A DNA stretch of 55,830 nt from positions 1 to 55,830 of the IMG/VR virus record IMGVR_UViG_3300049811_000327. One strand, given 5' to 3'. Both the position numbers and the translations under genes were made by a program. Below are positions 39,316 to 47,600 of the stretch, piece by piece. Source of the DNA: a virus. Position 1 is the stretch's first letter. Every line of letters starts with the position of its first letter. The notes below the pieces were generated by a model that was not told the origin of the DNA, searched no databases, and saw only the letters and a program-made list of their open reading frames with translations.

Positions 39316-40038
39316 ATGAAACCCTTCACTAGCTCGCAGGTCACCGTCGGCTCCACCATCTTCGCTCAATCAACTTCAGCTCGCATCAGCGGCAACTGGG
39401 TCGCAATCTTCGACAAACTGACCATCGCATTCATCACTCCCACCGGTCGCATCAATGCAGATGGCCCCCGCGGAAGAGCCACCTTCGCTCCCAACGGTTA
39501 CAACAAGTGCGCCGAGCCCTTTGGTAAGACTCGCAACATCTACACCAGCGTCTATGTCGCCGAGAACAGCGCCGAAGTCGAGAAGGCCGAAAGCGATAGG
39601 TGCATTTGGGAAGCCGAGACGAAGGCCGCGAGAGAGGCAGCGGCTGCGGAGAAAGCGAAGCGGTTCGACGATCGGATGGCGAAGATGGCTGAGGAGAAGG
39701 CAGCCGCGATGGCAGCCAACCAGAATCCGATCGCCGCCAGCATCTTCGGCACCCCCTTCTGGACCGTGAAGATCACCACTTGCGAAGGCTACGAGCGAGA
39801 CGTCGTCTTCACGATGACTCCCTCGATGACTGTCGACTGGACGATCGAGTCGACTGAGCCCATCAAGAAGGCGACTGTCGAAGTCGAAGGTTGGATGGCA
39901 GCTCACCCCAATCGGCCTCGCAGCACCTACAACTTCTCACTGGCCACGGCGATCGTCACCGAGGGAAAGAGTCCTTCACAGGTCGTCTTCGAGACGGTCA
40001 CTGCCCTCATCGAGAGACTCTACACCACCTCGATCTGA
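39316..40038 (+). CDS. Early protein with Ala/Glu/Lys-rich helix
   Basis: 240 residues. A beta-rich N-terminus (GSTIFAQSTSARISGNWVAIF) is followed by a charged helix (AREAAAAEKAKRFDDRMAKMAEEKAAAM), probably coiled coil, then a C-terminal alpha/beta domain. No family recognised; a structural or regulatory role is possible. Terminator follows. Confidence 0.6.
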   Translation: MKPFTSSQVTVGSTIFAQSTSARISGNWVAIFDKLTIAFITPTGRINADGPRGRATFAPNGYNKCAEPFGKTRNIYTSVYVAENSAEVEKAESDRCIWEAETKAAREAAAAEKAKRFDDRMAKMAEEKAAAMAANQNPIAASIFGTPFWTVKITTCEGYERDVVFTMTPSMTVDWTIESTEPIKKATVEVEGWMAAHPNRPRSTYNFSLATAIVTEGKSPSQVVFETVTALIERLYTTSI

Positions 40039-40060
40039 TCGAACCTCTCCACCATCACAG

Positions 40061-40088
40061 ACCCCCTCCCTCGAGGGGGTTTTCTTTT
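40061..40088 (+). terminator. Rho-independent terminator after the 240-residue early gene
   Basis: ACCCCCTC (40061-40068) pairs perfectly with GAGGGGGT (40073-40080), followed by TTTTCTTTT. A classic intrinsic terminator closing transcription from promoter 8. Confidence 0.85.
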
Positions 40089-40130
40089 GCGTTTCCCGCG
40101 CGTGTGCGTGTGCGTAAGGGAAGCACTTGT

Positions 40131-40258
40131 CACCAGAGACTCCAGGAGTGACTCAGAGACCTTTTGTTACTTTGATGTAGGATCTATCATCCGTGGTAGT
40201 AGAAAGTGACGGCGAGGCTCTGAGTGACACAGAGAGGTAACCTTATTTAACTGCTAAC
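40131..40258. repeat. Palindromic intergenic element F with AGGTAACC module
   Basis: Arms ACTCAGAG (40151-40158) and CTCTGAGT (40218-40225) are perfectly complementary. Dyad GTGACTCAGAGAC is degenerate; core is GATGTAGGATCTATCATC (40174-40191). Directly after it AGGTAACCTTATTTAACTGC (40235-40254) repeats the module at 36989. Confidence 0.65.
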
Positions 40259-40301
40259 TTAGCCTATGCGGGGGAAGAGGCGACCTACAAGCCTTTCCAA
40301 C

Positions 40302-40366
40302 GAACTCCGAAAATTTAACATTCCGGCTATGTACATTTACCGAAAAGTGTGATATGATCAATCTGT
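40302..40366 (+). promoter_or_regulatory. Early promoter 9
   Basis: Block with -10 TATGAT at 40353-40358, box GAACTCCG; leader CTGTAAGTGAGATTC. Confidence 0.85.
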
Positions 40367-40409
40367 AAGTGAGATTCAAACCCACCCAATTTACGAAAGG
40401 AACCTACCG

Positions 40410-40715
40410 ATGAAATTCTCCACCAACGTCAGCAGCCGCATGATCAAGATCGAAATGAAGAGCACCGAAGCTTCTGCTTCAGTGGAAATCTGGTGCAACT
40501 TCGGCCAATACGGCTCCGCCTTCTGGGCTCCCGCAGAGATGCAGGTGTTCGCACGGGAGACCAAGAGCTACAGCGCAGTCGCAGAGCTGGTCGCCAAGGC
40601 AGCCGCAATCTGTGAGACCGTGAACACCATCGTCAGCCACGTTATGAGTCTGACCCCCGAGATGGTCGAGGAAGTAGAGCGTTTCCTGAACGCGGAGCTG
40701 GGGGCCATCCGCTAA
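40410..40715 (+). CDS. Hypothetical early protein
   Basis: 101 residues with ACGAAAGGAAC upstream. Alpha/beta (EIWCNFGQYGSAFWAP, then helix YSAVAELVAKAAAICETV). A terminator follows. No family recognised. Confidence 0.65.
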   Translation: MKFSTNVSSRMIKIEMKSTEASASVEIWCNFGQYGSAFWAPAEMQVFARETKSYSAVAELVAKAAAICETVNTIVSHVMSLTPEMVEEVERFLNAELGAIR

Positions 40716-40751
40716 CCACAAGCACTCAGCCGCCTATCAACGGCAACTACG

Positions 40752-40784
40752 CCCCCTGGTTTCATCGCCAGGGGGTTTTTCTTT
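40752..40784 (+). terminator. Rho-independent terminator
   Basis: CCCCCTGG (40752-40759) pairs with CCAGGGGG (40768-40775), then TTTTTCTTT. Closes transcription from promoter 9. Confidence 0.88.
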
Positions 40785-40792
40785 CCCCCAAC

Positions 40793-40857
40793 GAACTCGG
40801 AAAATTTAACATTCCGGCTATGTACATTTACCGAAATGTGTGATATGATCTACTTGT
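40793..40857 (+). promoter_or_regulatory. Early promoter 10
   Basis: Block with -10 TATGAT at 40844-40849, directly after the terminator. Leader TTGTAAGTCAGAAAC. 51-base box offset. Confidence 0.85.
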
Positions 40858-40899
40858 AAGTCAGAAACAAACCAACCACTCACGAAGGAGCACACTCAA

Positions 40900-41298
40900 A
40901 TGGCAACTCTCACCAACTTCTCCACCGTCTTCTCAATGAGCTTCTCCACCAAGGCAACCAACAAGGCAGGCGTCACCTTCACCACCACCAACACCGTGAT
41001 GACCGCCAACGGACCGATTCGGAACTTCATGGCAGTCACCAACATCGGGATCGTCGCCTCAAGCGGACTCCTCGAACTCGCCGGCCTCAGCACCTACAAC
41101 CTGCCGGTGGCGGGAAACATTGGCGGTTCCAACGTCTTCAGACTCCACCACGCAGAGACGTTCAATGCACTCACACGGATCGCCGAGGATACTGGCAACC
41201 TCAACATGTTGAACGCTCGCAACGACATGGAGCGCGAGGTTCGGCAGCGCCGCATGATTATCGCCCAACTCATCTTGGAACTGGCTACCAACAACTAA
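40900..41298 (+). CDS. Early protein, paralogue of the gene at 37984
   Basis: 132 residues with ACGAAGGAG. The shared pattern with the 37984 protein runs from TNxG through LAGLSTYNLPVAGNIGGSN to NARNDMEREVRQRRM. The N-terminus instead is Thr/Asn-rich (FTTTNTVMTANGPIRN). It is the last gene of the rightward block; a terminator follows. No family recognised. Confidence 0.65.
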   Translation: MATLTNFSTVFSMSFSTKATNKAGVTFTTTNTVMTANGPIRNFMAVTNIGIVASSGLLELAGLSTYNLPVAGNIGGSNVFRLHHAETFNALTRIAEDTGNLNMLNARNDMEREVRQRRMIIAQLILELATNN

Positions 41299-41322
41299 CC
41301 ACTGTCAGTCTTAGGCCTCTAG

Positions 41323-41348
41323 CCCCCTCAAGAGAGGGGGTTTTTCTT
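41323..41348 (+). terminator. Rho-independent terminator at the end of the early block
   Basis: CCCCCTC (41323-41329) pairs with GAGGGGG (41334-41340), followed by TTTTTCTTT. It separates the rightward genes from the leftward late block. Confidence 0.9.
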
Positions 41349-41432
41349 TGCTCCCGCACGGGTGTGTAGGGGCGTTACAATCTGAGGTAAAACTCGGTGA
41401 CACAAGATGGCCTCGACGCAGAAAAGTAAAAA

Positions 41433-41502
41433 CCTCCCAGTCACTCGCCCGTTTCGAAGATGTGTATCCTATCATCTCGTACGGTTCCAAGTGACTGAGA
41501 GG
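41433..41502. repeat. Palindromic intergenic element G
   Basis: Arms at 41433-41447 and 41488-41502 (CCTCCCAGTCACTCG and CAAGTGACTGAGAGG) match at 13 of 15 positions as an inverted repeat. Core GATGTGTATCCTATCATC at 41459-41476. It lies between convergent genes, where no adjacent gene would use it as a promoter. Confidence 0.72.
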
Positions 41503-41531
41503 CCCTGGTAGGCCCAGGTCTAGGTCTCTGC

Positions 41532-41921
41532 TTACTCGATCAGTTGCTCATAAAGTTCGCTGGTGTTCACCTTGCTCGTCTTTGCCTCAGGCGCATCGCC
41601 ATCTTCACACACGGCGTGCGTACCCAAACCGGGCTCGAACACGGTAGTGATGGGCATGGGGCAAACGTCCTTCCAAAGCCAAGTGTCTGTACCCTGAAGA
41701 ACGCAGAACACAAGGACTGGAGGGTAGCCTGGCAGCGGGACACTCTTGAGGTCGGCGCCAAGAGGGCAGAGCTGCTTCCAGATGACCCACGAGCTCTCCT
41801 GGGCCTCGGCACGTGGAGAGGTGATTGGCTCTTCATCCGTTTGGGCAGAGGCACCCAGGAACGGCATGAGCAGCGCCAAGAGGATGACGATCGTCAGCAT
41901 GAAGCGGATCTTGGTTCGCAT
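41532..41921 (-). CDS. Secreted Cys-containing protein
   Basis: 129 residues. A strong signal peptide (FMLTIVILLALLMPFLGASAQ) precedes a mature domain with four Cys (CPLG, FCVLQ, VCPM, VCEDG) likely forming disulfides, and a Trp-rich middle (WVIWKQLC, then TDTWLWKDVC). It is the last gene of the late operon. A role in lysis, adsorption blocking or as a small secreted effector is possible; no family recognised. Confidence 0.65.
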   Translation of the reverse strand: MRTKIRFMLTIVILLALLMPFLGASAQTDEEPITSPRAEAQESSWVIWKQLCPLGADLKSVPLPGYPPVLVFCVLQGTDTWLWKDVCPMPITTVFEPGLGTHAVCEDGDAPEAKTSKVNTSELYEQLIE

Positions 41922-41939
41922 GATAGGGGATCCTTTGCT

Positions 41940-42296
41940 CTAGATAGACTCAACCAGGAGGGCGTCGGGGAGTGCCTCCTGGACACTAACTTCGTTGTCG
42001 ATGATGGACAGGATGATGTTGACCGCGTAGGCAACGAACTCATCCCTCGTCATCATCATGGAGCCGCCAAAGTAGTCGTACACCCAGCTGGCGATGGGAG
42101 CAATCGTCTCTGGGGTCGCAACACGACCAACGAGACGGACAACCCAAGCGAGGAGAATGTCGATGGTCTCAGCATCCTCTCCATCTTCCGTTGGTCGCAT
42201 CAGCCTGATGAGGACGAACCCAAGCATGATGAGAATCGCGACCAGAAGGGTGACGATGAGCGCCGTATCGAGTGGTGAAATGGACAAATGTTGCAT
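41940..42296 (-). CDS. Single-span membrane protein, holin candidate
   Basis: 118 residues. One hydrophobic segment near the N-terminus (TALIVTLLVAILIMLGFVLI) is followed by a soluble acidic domain (PTEDGEDAETIDILLAWVV). A short N-terminus outside and larger cytoplasmic part fits several phage membrane-protein types; a holin role is inferred from location only. Confidence 0.5.
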   Translation of the reverse strand: MQHLSISPLDTALIVTLLVAILIMLGFVLIRLMRPTEDGEDAETIDILLAWVVRLVGRVATPETIAPIASWVYDYFGGSMMMTRDEFVAYAVNIILSIIDNEVSVQEALPDALLVESI

Positions 42297-42336
42297 GAAC
42301 AGGTGGCCCTCCTTGGGGCCAAAGGTACAGAGTCAT

Positions 42337-43152
42337 TCAGTTGGGGGTGCGACGGTAGACGTCCACCATTTCGCGAATCGAACTCGTCGAACGAGACATT
42401 GCCTTCTTGAGAGCCTCATCGGGAGTTGACCCTTCCGAGAGTGCTTGCCAAAATGCTTTCGTGAAGAGTGCTGCTCCAGAGTTGTCGATCGGAGCACGCA
42501 TCGCCACAACGAATGGAACAACAGCAAGGAGACGACCAACGCCAGTGGATTCACATCCGGCAATCACCAAAACTTTGACGCCGTCGAGGCGATCCGAGAG
42601 CCAAAGAGCGTCAACAACTCTGTCCGAAAACTTCACCCCAGTCGGATTGGCATGAACTGACAAGTGGAGGTTCTCGATAGGCGCACCAGCTGCTCTCCTG
42701 TCACCCAGAATCGTCTCTAAGGCTTTAGCCGTGACGTCATTTATAACCTCTAACCTTACGTTCGGCAAGCCTCTCAGGAGCATCAGGTCCTCCGTGAGCA
42801 TGTGATCATTTCCGATGGCCAAGACGAGACTGAAGTCATCTTGAGAAGTCTTGACTAACGTCTTGGGATTGGGTCGTTTAGATCGTTCCCTTTGGGTACG
42901 CTCAAGTTCAAGCTCCAACTGGTGAACACGCTCACGAAGCTCAACGATCTCCGCCTGTTTTTCGACAAGCATTGTCTGCAGCAAAGCTTGCTCTGTCTCA
43001 AGCTTCAAGACGCGCTTGGTCAGTGCAACCTCTTTACTTTCGACAATCGGAAGTCGCTGAGCTCGCCAGAGAGCAACGACGACTGAGATCAATGACGCAA
43101 TCAGTGTGATAACGAACAAGTAGGTGATTTGGTTAGATGTTAGCATCTCCAC
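42337..43152 (-). CDS. Membrane-anchored CHAT (caspase-like) protein
   Basis: 271 residues. An N-terminal membrane segment (ITYLFVITLIASLISVVVALW) is followed by a coiled coil at about residues 42-95, then a CHAT domain: LHLSVHANPTG with the candidate catalytic His167, VLVIAGCESTG with Cys200, then GRLLAVVPFVVAMRAPIDNSGA and the helical end FTKAFWQALSEGSTPDEALKKAM. CHAT domains are caspase-like proteases used in bacterial immunity and protein processing. In a phage late cassette with other membrane proteins, it may cut a host or phage target at the inner membrane. No similar arrangement was recognised. The start could be residue 1 or 3. Confidence 0.75.
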   Translation of the reverse strand: MEMLTSNQITYLFVITLIASLISVVVALWRAQRLPIVESKEVALTKRVLKLETEQALLQTMLVEKQAEIVELRERVHQLELELERTQRERSKRPNPKTLVKTSQDDFSLVLAIGNDHMLTEDLMLLRGLPNVRLEVINDVTAKALETILGDRRAAGAPIENLHLSVHANPTGVKFSDRVVDALWLSDRLDGVKVLVIAGCESTGVGRLLAVVPFVVAMRAPIDNSGAALFTKAFWQALSEGSTPDEALKKAMSRSTSSIREMVDVYRRTPN

Positions 43153-43507
43153 CCCACTGGATAGCGAAGATCTCTGCGAGCATCACGACGGCAAATGAAG
43201 CATTCACCAATAGTGACGTTGGACTCATTGTCGCTGCAGCAAGAACGACCCACATCGTCATTGACAATGCAGAGACGATTCGGCCGAAGAGAGAAGATCG
43301 CAAAGGCTCTTTCCTCGTCTTGAACAGCATCACACCGAGAATGATCATGATGATGCCATAGACGTGCGGTTCGAAGAAACGCAATGGAGAGACTGATTGC
43401 GCAAAGATTGGAAACACTCGCGGAAGGCCGACCGCAAGTGTGATCCAAGCCGCGAGCTTTCTGACCTGAGGGCCACTTGGTGGAGTGATCGCCGCTTTTA
43501 ATGTCAT
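43133..43507 (-). CDS. Polytopic membrane protein
   Basis: 124 residues, ATGA overlap with the neighbour. About four hydrophobic segments (LAAWITLAVGLPRVFPIF, YGIIMIILGVMLF, IVSALSMTMWVVLAAATM, NASFAVVMLAEIFAI). It precedes the CHAT gene, whose start lies inside its 3' end. Function unknown; lysis or exclusion are possible. Confidence 0.6.
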   Translation of the reverse strand: MTLKAAITPPSGPQVRKLAAWITLAVGLPRVFPIFAQSVSPLRFFEPHVYGIIMIILGVMLFKTRKEPLRSSLFGRIVSALSMTMWVVLAAATMSPTSLLVNASFAVVMLAEIFAIQWGGDANI

Positions 43508-43812
43508 CGTCGGAACATCCCAAAGAGAATGATTGAGCTTGTTAGGACATTACTCACTGCAACAAGTGCAAGCCCAACGGTATAGATGGTCCAGTGTGCG
43601 ACAGAAGAGTTGTCCCATTGCCAACCAAACCATATTGCAAAGACGATACCTGTGATCCCAAAGCCAATACACACGGGGATGTATTGCCGTGAGACGCGGT
43701 GTGTAGTAACCCACACCATCGATGCAGATGTCATGAAGAACGTGCACCCGATCACGATCACCCACAGCAACTTACGGATGAACTGCAGGTCTAAGAGCGT
43801 TGCCGGTGTCAT
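43504..43812 (-). CDS. Polytopic membrane protein
   Basis: 102 residues from the ATG at 43812 (ATGA overlap with the SH3-like gene). Three hydrophobic segments (LLWVIVIGCTFFMTSASMVW, VCIGFGITGIVFAIWFGW, TIYTVGLALVAVSNVLTSSI). A longer in-frame start at 43878 lies inside the upstream gene. Function unknown. Confidence 0.6.
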   Translation of the reverse strand: MTPATLLDLQFIRKLLWVIVIGCTFFMTSASMVWVTTHRVSRQYIPVCIGFGITGIVFAIWFGWQWDNSSVAHWTIYTVGLALVAVSNVLTSSIILFGMFRR

Positions 43813-44123
43813 TGTGGGCCGTCGATGACTTGGAGAAAACGCGCGCTGACCCAACCGCTGAAAGTCTTTCGTTCCCAAACAGTGGATGTTCGCGCGGCTT
43901 TCACACTACTCTTCAAGTGGTCATCGGAGTAAGCATACTTTGCGTCGTCTGGTGTCACCCAGCCATCCATCTCAATCTTAACCCAAGCACCAGTGGGGTC
44001 AGCAGTAACGCGAACGATGCTGTGCTTCATGATTGTGATGATGCGCTTGTAGGTCGTTCCCGGACCGTCACGCAAGATAAGGTTCGCAGTCGCTGTCGCT
44101 TGTGAATCGTGGACCAGTTTCAT
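43809..44123 (-). CDS. Bacterial SH3 (SH3b) domain protein
   Basis: 104 residues. ATATANLILRDGPGTTYKRI, then IVRVTADPTGAWVKIEMDGWV is the SH3b pattern: an N-x-R-x-GPG strand, the RT-loop-like middle and a Gly-Trp-Val end. SH3b domains bind peptidoglycan peptides or other ligands. There is no signal peptide and no catalytic domain. It may add binding to a wall enzyme, or act in lysis or tail tip. Located in the membrane-protein cassette after the tail-fibre gene. Confidence 0.7.
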   Translation of the reverse strand: MKLVHDSQATATANLILRDGPGTTYKRIITIMKHSIVRVTADPTGAWVKIEMDGWVTPDDAKYAYSDDHLKSSVKAARTSTVWERKTFSGWVSARFLQVIDGPQ

Positions 44124-44341
44124 TTCGATGCCTCGACGTTGGGAACAATCTGAATCATAGCAACGATCAGTCCATCAGCGATTTGAGGCGTCGCCTGTAG
44201 CTGACAGTTCTGCGCTTCCAACACAGCTTGGATTCCAGCTCGAACTGCCTCTATCCGACGCTGACGGTCAGCAATGATCAGCCTATTCAACTCGTCTGCC
44301 GTGAGAGGAGTGCTCGTCTGCTTTGCGTTTGATTGTGTCAT
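44120..44341 (-). CDS. Small helical late protein
   Basis: 73 residues, ATGA overlaps on both sides. Helix-rich with TADELNRLIIADRQRRIEAVRAGIQAVLEAQNCQ. Function unknown; could be a tail-fibre chaperone, given its position next to the fibre gene. Confidence 0.55.
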   Translation of the reverse strand: MTQSNAKQTSTPLTADELNRLIIADRQRRIEAVRAGIQAVLEAQNCQLQATPQIADGLIVAMIQIVPNVEASK

Positions 44342-44628
44342 TTTGGCACCGTATTCACAATGCGCATCAGGCGTGTTGCCGCCGTGCCGGAGGTGTATTC
44401 GCCTAACGCTGTATTGACCTCGGCCAGCGCATTTTTGGCCGCTGTCATTTCAGTAACCGTGACGTGTGCAAACTCCGACAACTCGGCGTAGTCGGCATCT
44501 GTCAACGACGCCATGCCTTCGGCGGCATACATTGCAACCGCTACCACCAACCGGTTCTTGATCCGCAGCATATCGAACGCCAGAGATTGCATCTCGCTGG
44601 CTAGGTTCTTCTGCACATTCTGCATCAT
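44338..44628 (-). CDS. Small helical late protein
   Basis: 96 residues with TAGGAGA upstream. Ala-rich helices (LAFDMLRIKNRLVVAVAMYAAEG, then TVTEMTAAKNALAEVNTALGEY). Adjacent to the hub/fibre gene, so a fibre assembly protein is possible. Not recognised. Confidence 0.55.
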   Translation of the reverse strand: MMQNVQKNLASEMQSLAFDMLRIKNRLVVAVAMYAAEGMASLTDADYAELSEFAHVTVTEMTAAKNALAEVNTALGEYTSGTAATRLMRIVNTVPK

Positions 44629-44637
44629 GTGTGTCTC

Positions 44638-47600
44638 CTAAGTCAAAAGTCCAACATCGCGCAGGGCTTTTACCACCTGCTTGAGCGTGTATCCGTCGAA
44701 AGTCGAGGCGTCGTTTATCGCCGTGCCGCTGTTGGCCGTAAACGCGGCTGCGGCGCTGCTGGTCGTCGGCCTAGCGATAGCCGCTACGCCGTAGAAGCCC
44801 AGCGCAGCCGCGCCGCTGACAGCGCCAGCCCGTACTACTTCATAAAACGTTCCTGCGTGGCTGCCGTACAATGACAACCTGCCCGTCCGGCTTGCGTGCG
44901 TGGCCGTAGTCCAGGCGGCTTCCAACAGCGCCGCATCCTGAGACGCAGTGCTATCGCTCTCCAACTGGAACAGCACGCCGCTGGCGAAGCCTGCCGCCGC
45001 CGTGCCAGTTGTGTTGTGCTCCACGGTCAGCAGGTTGGCCCGGTCGTTGGTGCATGCGTCCGTTACCTGAACGTGCAGCCGCGTCCCTGGCGTTTGTGTG
45101 CCAATCCCCACTGCATCGGCACTGGCGTCTACGAACAGGACATAGCCAGACGTATCGCCTTCAACACGGAAATCATAGTTGGCTTGCCCGTCGTTAATGA
45201 CCGTTTCAGTCGGGCCAACAAATAGCGCGTTGACCAGGCTCCCGCTTGCCACGGGCTGCACGGTGATGCCCGATGACCGGCTGGCGTGCGTCGCATCGTT
45301 CCACACCACATCCAAAGCTGCCGCTGTCTGGTTCTCATCCGTGCTGCTATGTAACTCAAAAAGCACACGACTACCAAAACCAGCTAATCTAGTACTTGAA
45401 CTGTTATGGCTAATTTTTACTTGCGTAGTAACAGAGCTTGCTGCAGCGTCTGTCATTAATGACTGGAAGACGCCATTGACACGAAGTAGCTGACTAGCTA
45501 CTGTTGCGTTAAACTCGCCGTAGATTAAAGACTTTTTGCGCGCTCCGGCCTCATTGTCTCGCTTATCATTGTCTATGAATAGCTTTGCCGCCGCCGTCTC
45601 GTAGTACCCGGCCTGATAGCCGAGATACACCGCATTGTTTGCATAGGCCGTGCGCCCGGCCTCGTAGCCGATCATCGTGCTACTCGCCATGCTACCGGCT
45701 GCTGTGTTGCTGCCGTAACCAGCCAAATAGCCGATCAGCGTGTTGCCAGCGCCAGACGCTCGACCGCCAGTTGCATAGCCGATAGCCACTGTACCTGACA
45801 CTGCTGCCATCGAGCCGCCCGCCGAACCCCCGATAAACACCCCGTTGCTGCCTGTCGTGCTGTATCCCGCAAGCGCCCCAAGCGCCACATTGCCACTTCC
45901 GGTTTGCAGAGCGTTCAGTGCGCTGCGCCCAATGATAACATTGTCTGTACCAGTTGTTAGCGCCGCCGCACCGGAGTTGGCAATAACCGTGTTGTTGTAC
46001 CCGGTAGTTAGAACCGCGGCCGCCTGCGCACCAATGGCGATGTTACCACCGCTGTTACCGTCTGAGTTACGGCCATCGTACACGCCTAGTGCATTGTACC
46101 CAATGGCGATGTTGTTGGTAGAGAACTTTGCAGCCTGTAACGCAGCATAACCGATGGCCACGTTCTGCACACCGGTTTCATTATTTGCTAACGACAGTCC
46201 GCCAATGGCAACGTTATAGCTCGCACCAGCCACCGCCAGCCGAGACAACGCACTTACGCCGATGGCAACATTGCGTGTCGATGTTACGTTGCTCCGTAGC
46301 GCATCATCACCGATAGCGACGTTGCCAGCAGACGCAACAGACAGGTAACGAAGTGCGTTTTTCCCAAATGCTAAATTGGTCGATAGCGGCCTGACTTCAA
46401 TTTGCGTGACGGCTGAACCATCCTGCAAAGCCAGCGTGCTGGTTACTGGCGTCACAAGCTTGACCGACACGTTATCGATTGATCCGTCAAAATCCGATGA
46501 TGGCGTGAAGACCAGACCGCCCGATGCGCCAGCCGTGATTACGGGTGCAAACGTGTCAGACGAGTTGTAGTTCACACCCGCCGCCGTGCCGTTCAGCGAT
46601 ACGGCCACGGTTCCCGCCGTCCTGGTCTTGATTTGGAACGCAACTGAGTATATTGCGCCGTTGGTCAGAGTAATTGCTTGCGAAAGCGTGGCTGTAGAAC
46701 CTGCCGTGTGCTTGGCGGCCAGTGCTGTACCGTCATGTGCCCAATTTGCGCCGTATGTCCAGCCACTACTGGTTGCGAAGGCTCCATTTGTAACAAGATT
46801 GCTGCCTAGCGCTGTTACGAAACTGTTACCCCTAAAGATGGCTTGTTCATTCGTTGTGTCCAACGTAAAGAGTGCTGTTCCAGCCGCATTCAGCATTCTC
46901 AGTGCAGTAGTGCTATCGCTAGCTGTTTTCCACGTCGGTCCAATGATTCCGTTGGTAAAAGTTTGAGCTTGGCTAACAGCACCTTCATCGGCACCAGACG
47001 TCGACAAATACCCACTACTGAAAGTTCGGGCCATTGCCTCCGTACGGTCAGGAGCGTAATTCTTTGCTATGACCCCATCGTTCCGCCACTGACGCCCATA
47101 AACGTTCCCAAACGTTTCCCCACCGCTTCCAACCTCAAGGTCCCAGTATGTTTGGCAGTTTTCGCCGCTTGGCACAAAGCGCGCCGTTACAGAGTTGATT
47201 GTCACTGCGTGACTTGACCAACCAAGCGCGGCAGCTGTAACCTCAACGGAGCAGCCAGGCTCCCAAATTGAATCGGTTGGGTCTACACCAGCGTGTCGAG
47301 TTGTCAGTGTTGCTCGTGTTGTTTCGGCCAGTGATGCAAGGTAAGCAAGGCCGAGTGCCTCTGCTTGGCTGACATCACTGACTGAATTGTCCCTCAGTAC
47401 CGGTGCCCAAATCTCACCTATCGCTGCAACACTCACAGCATCCTGGATGATCTCGTCAATGCGGATGCTATATCGATAGATGATTTCCAAGTTCTTTCCA
47501 AGTGGCGGTGGAGTATCGAAATAGAACCTGCGAGTGTCATAGTGGACGAGGCAATCAAACAATGATGGGTCGTCAACATACATGATCCCAACGGATTGGG

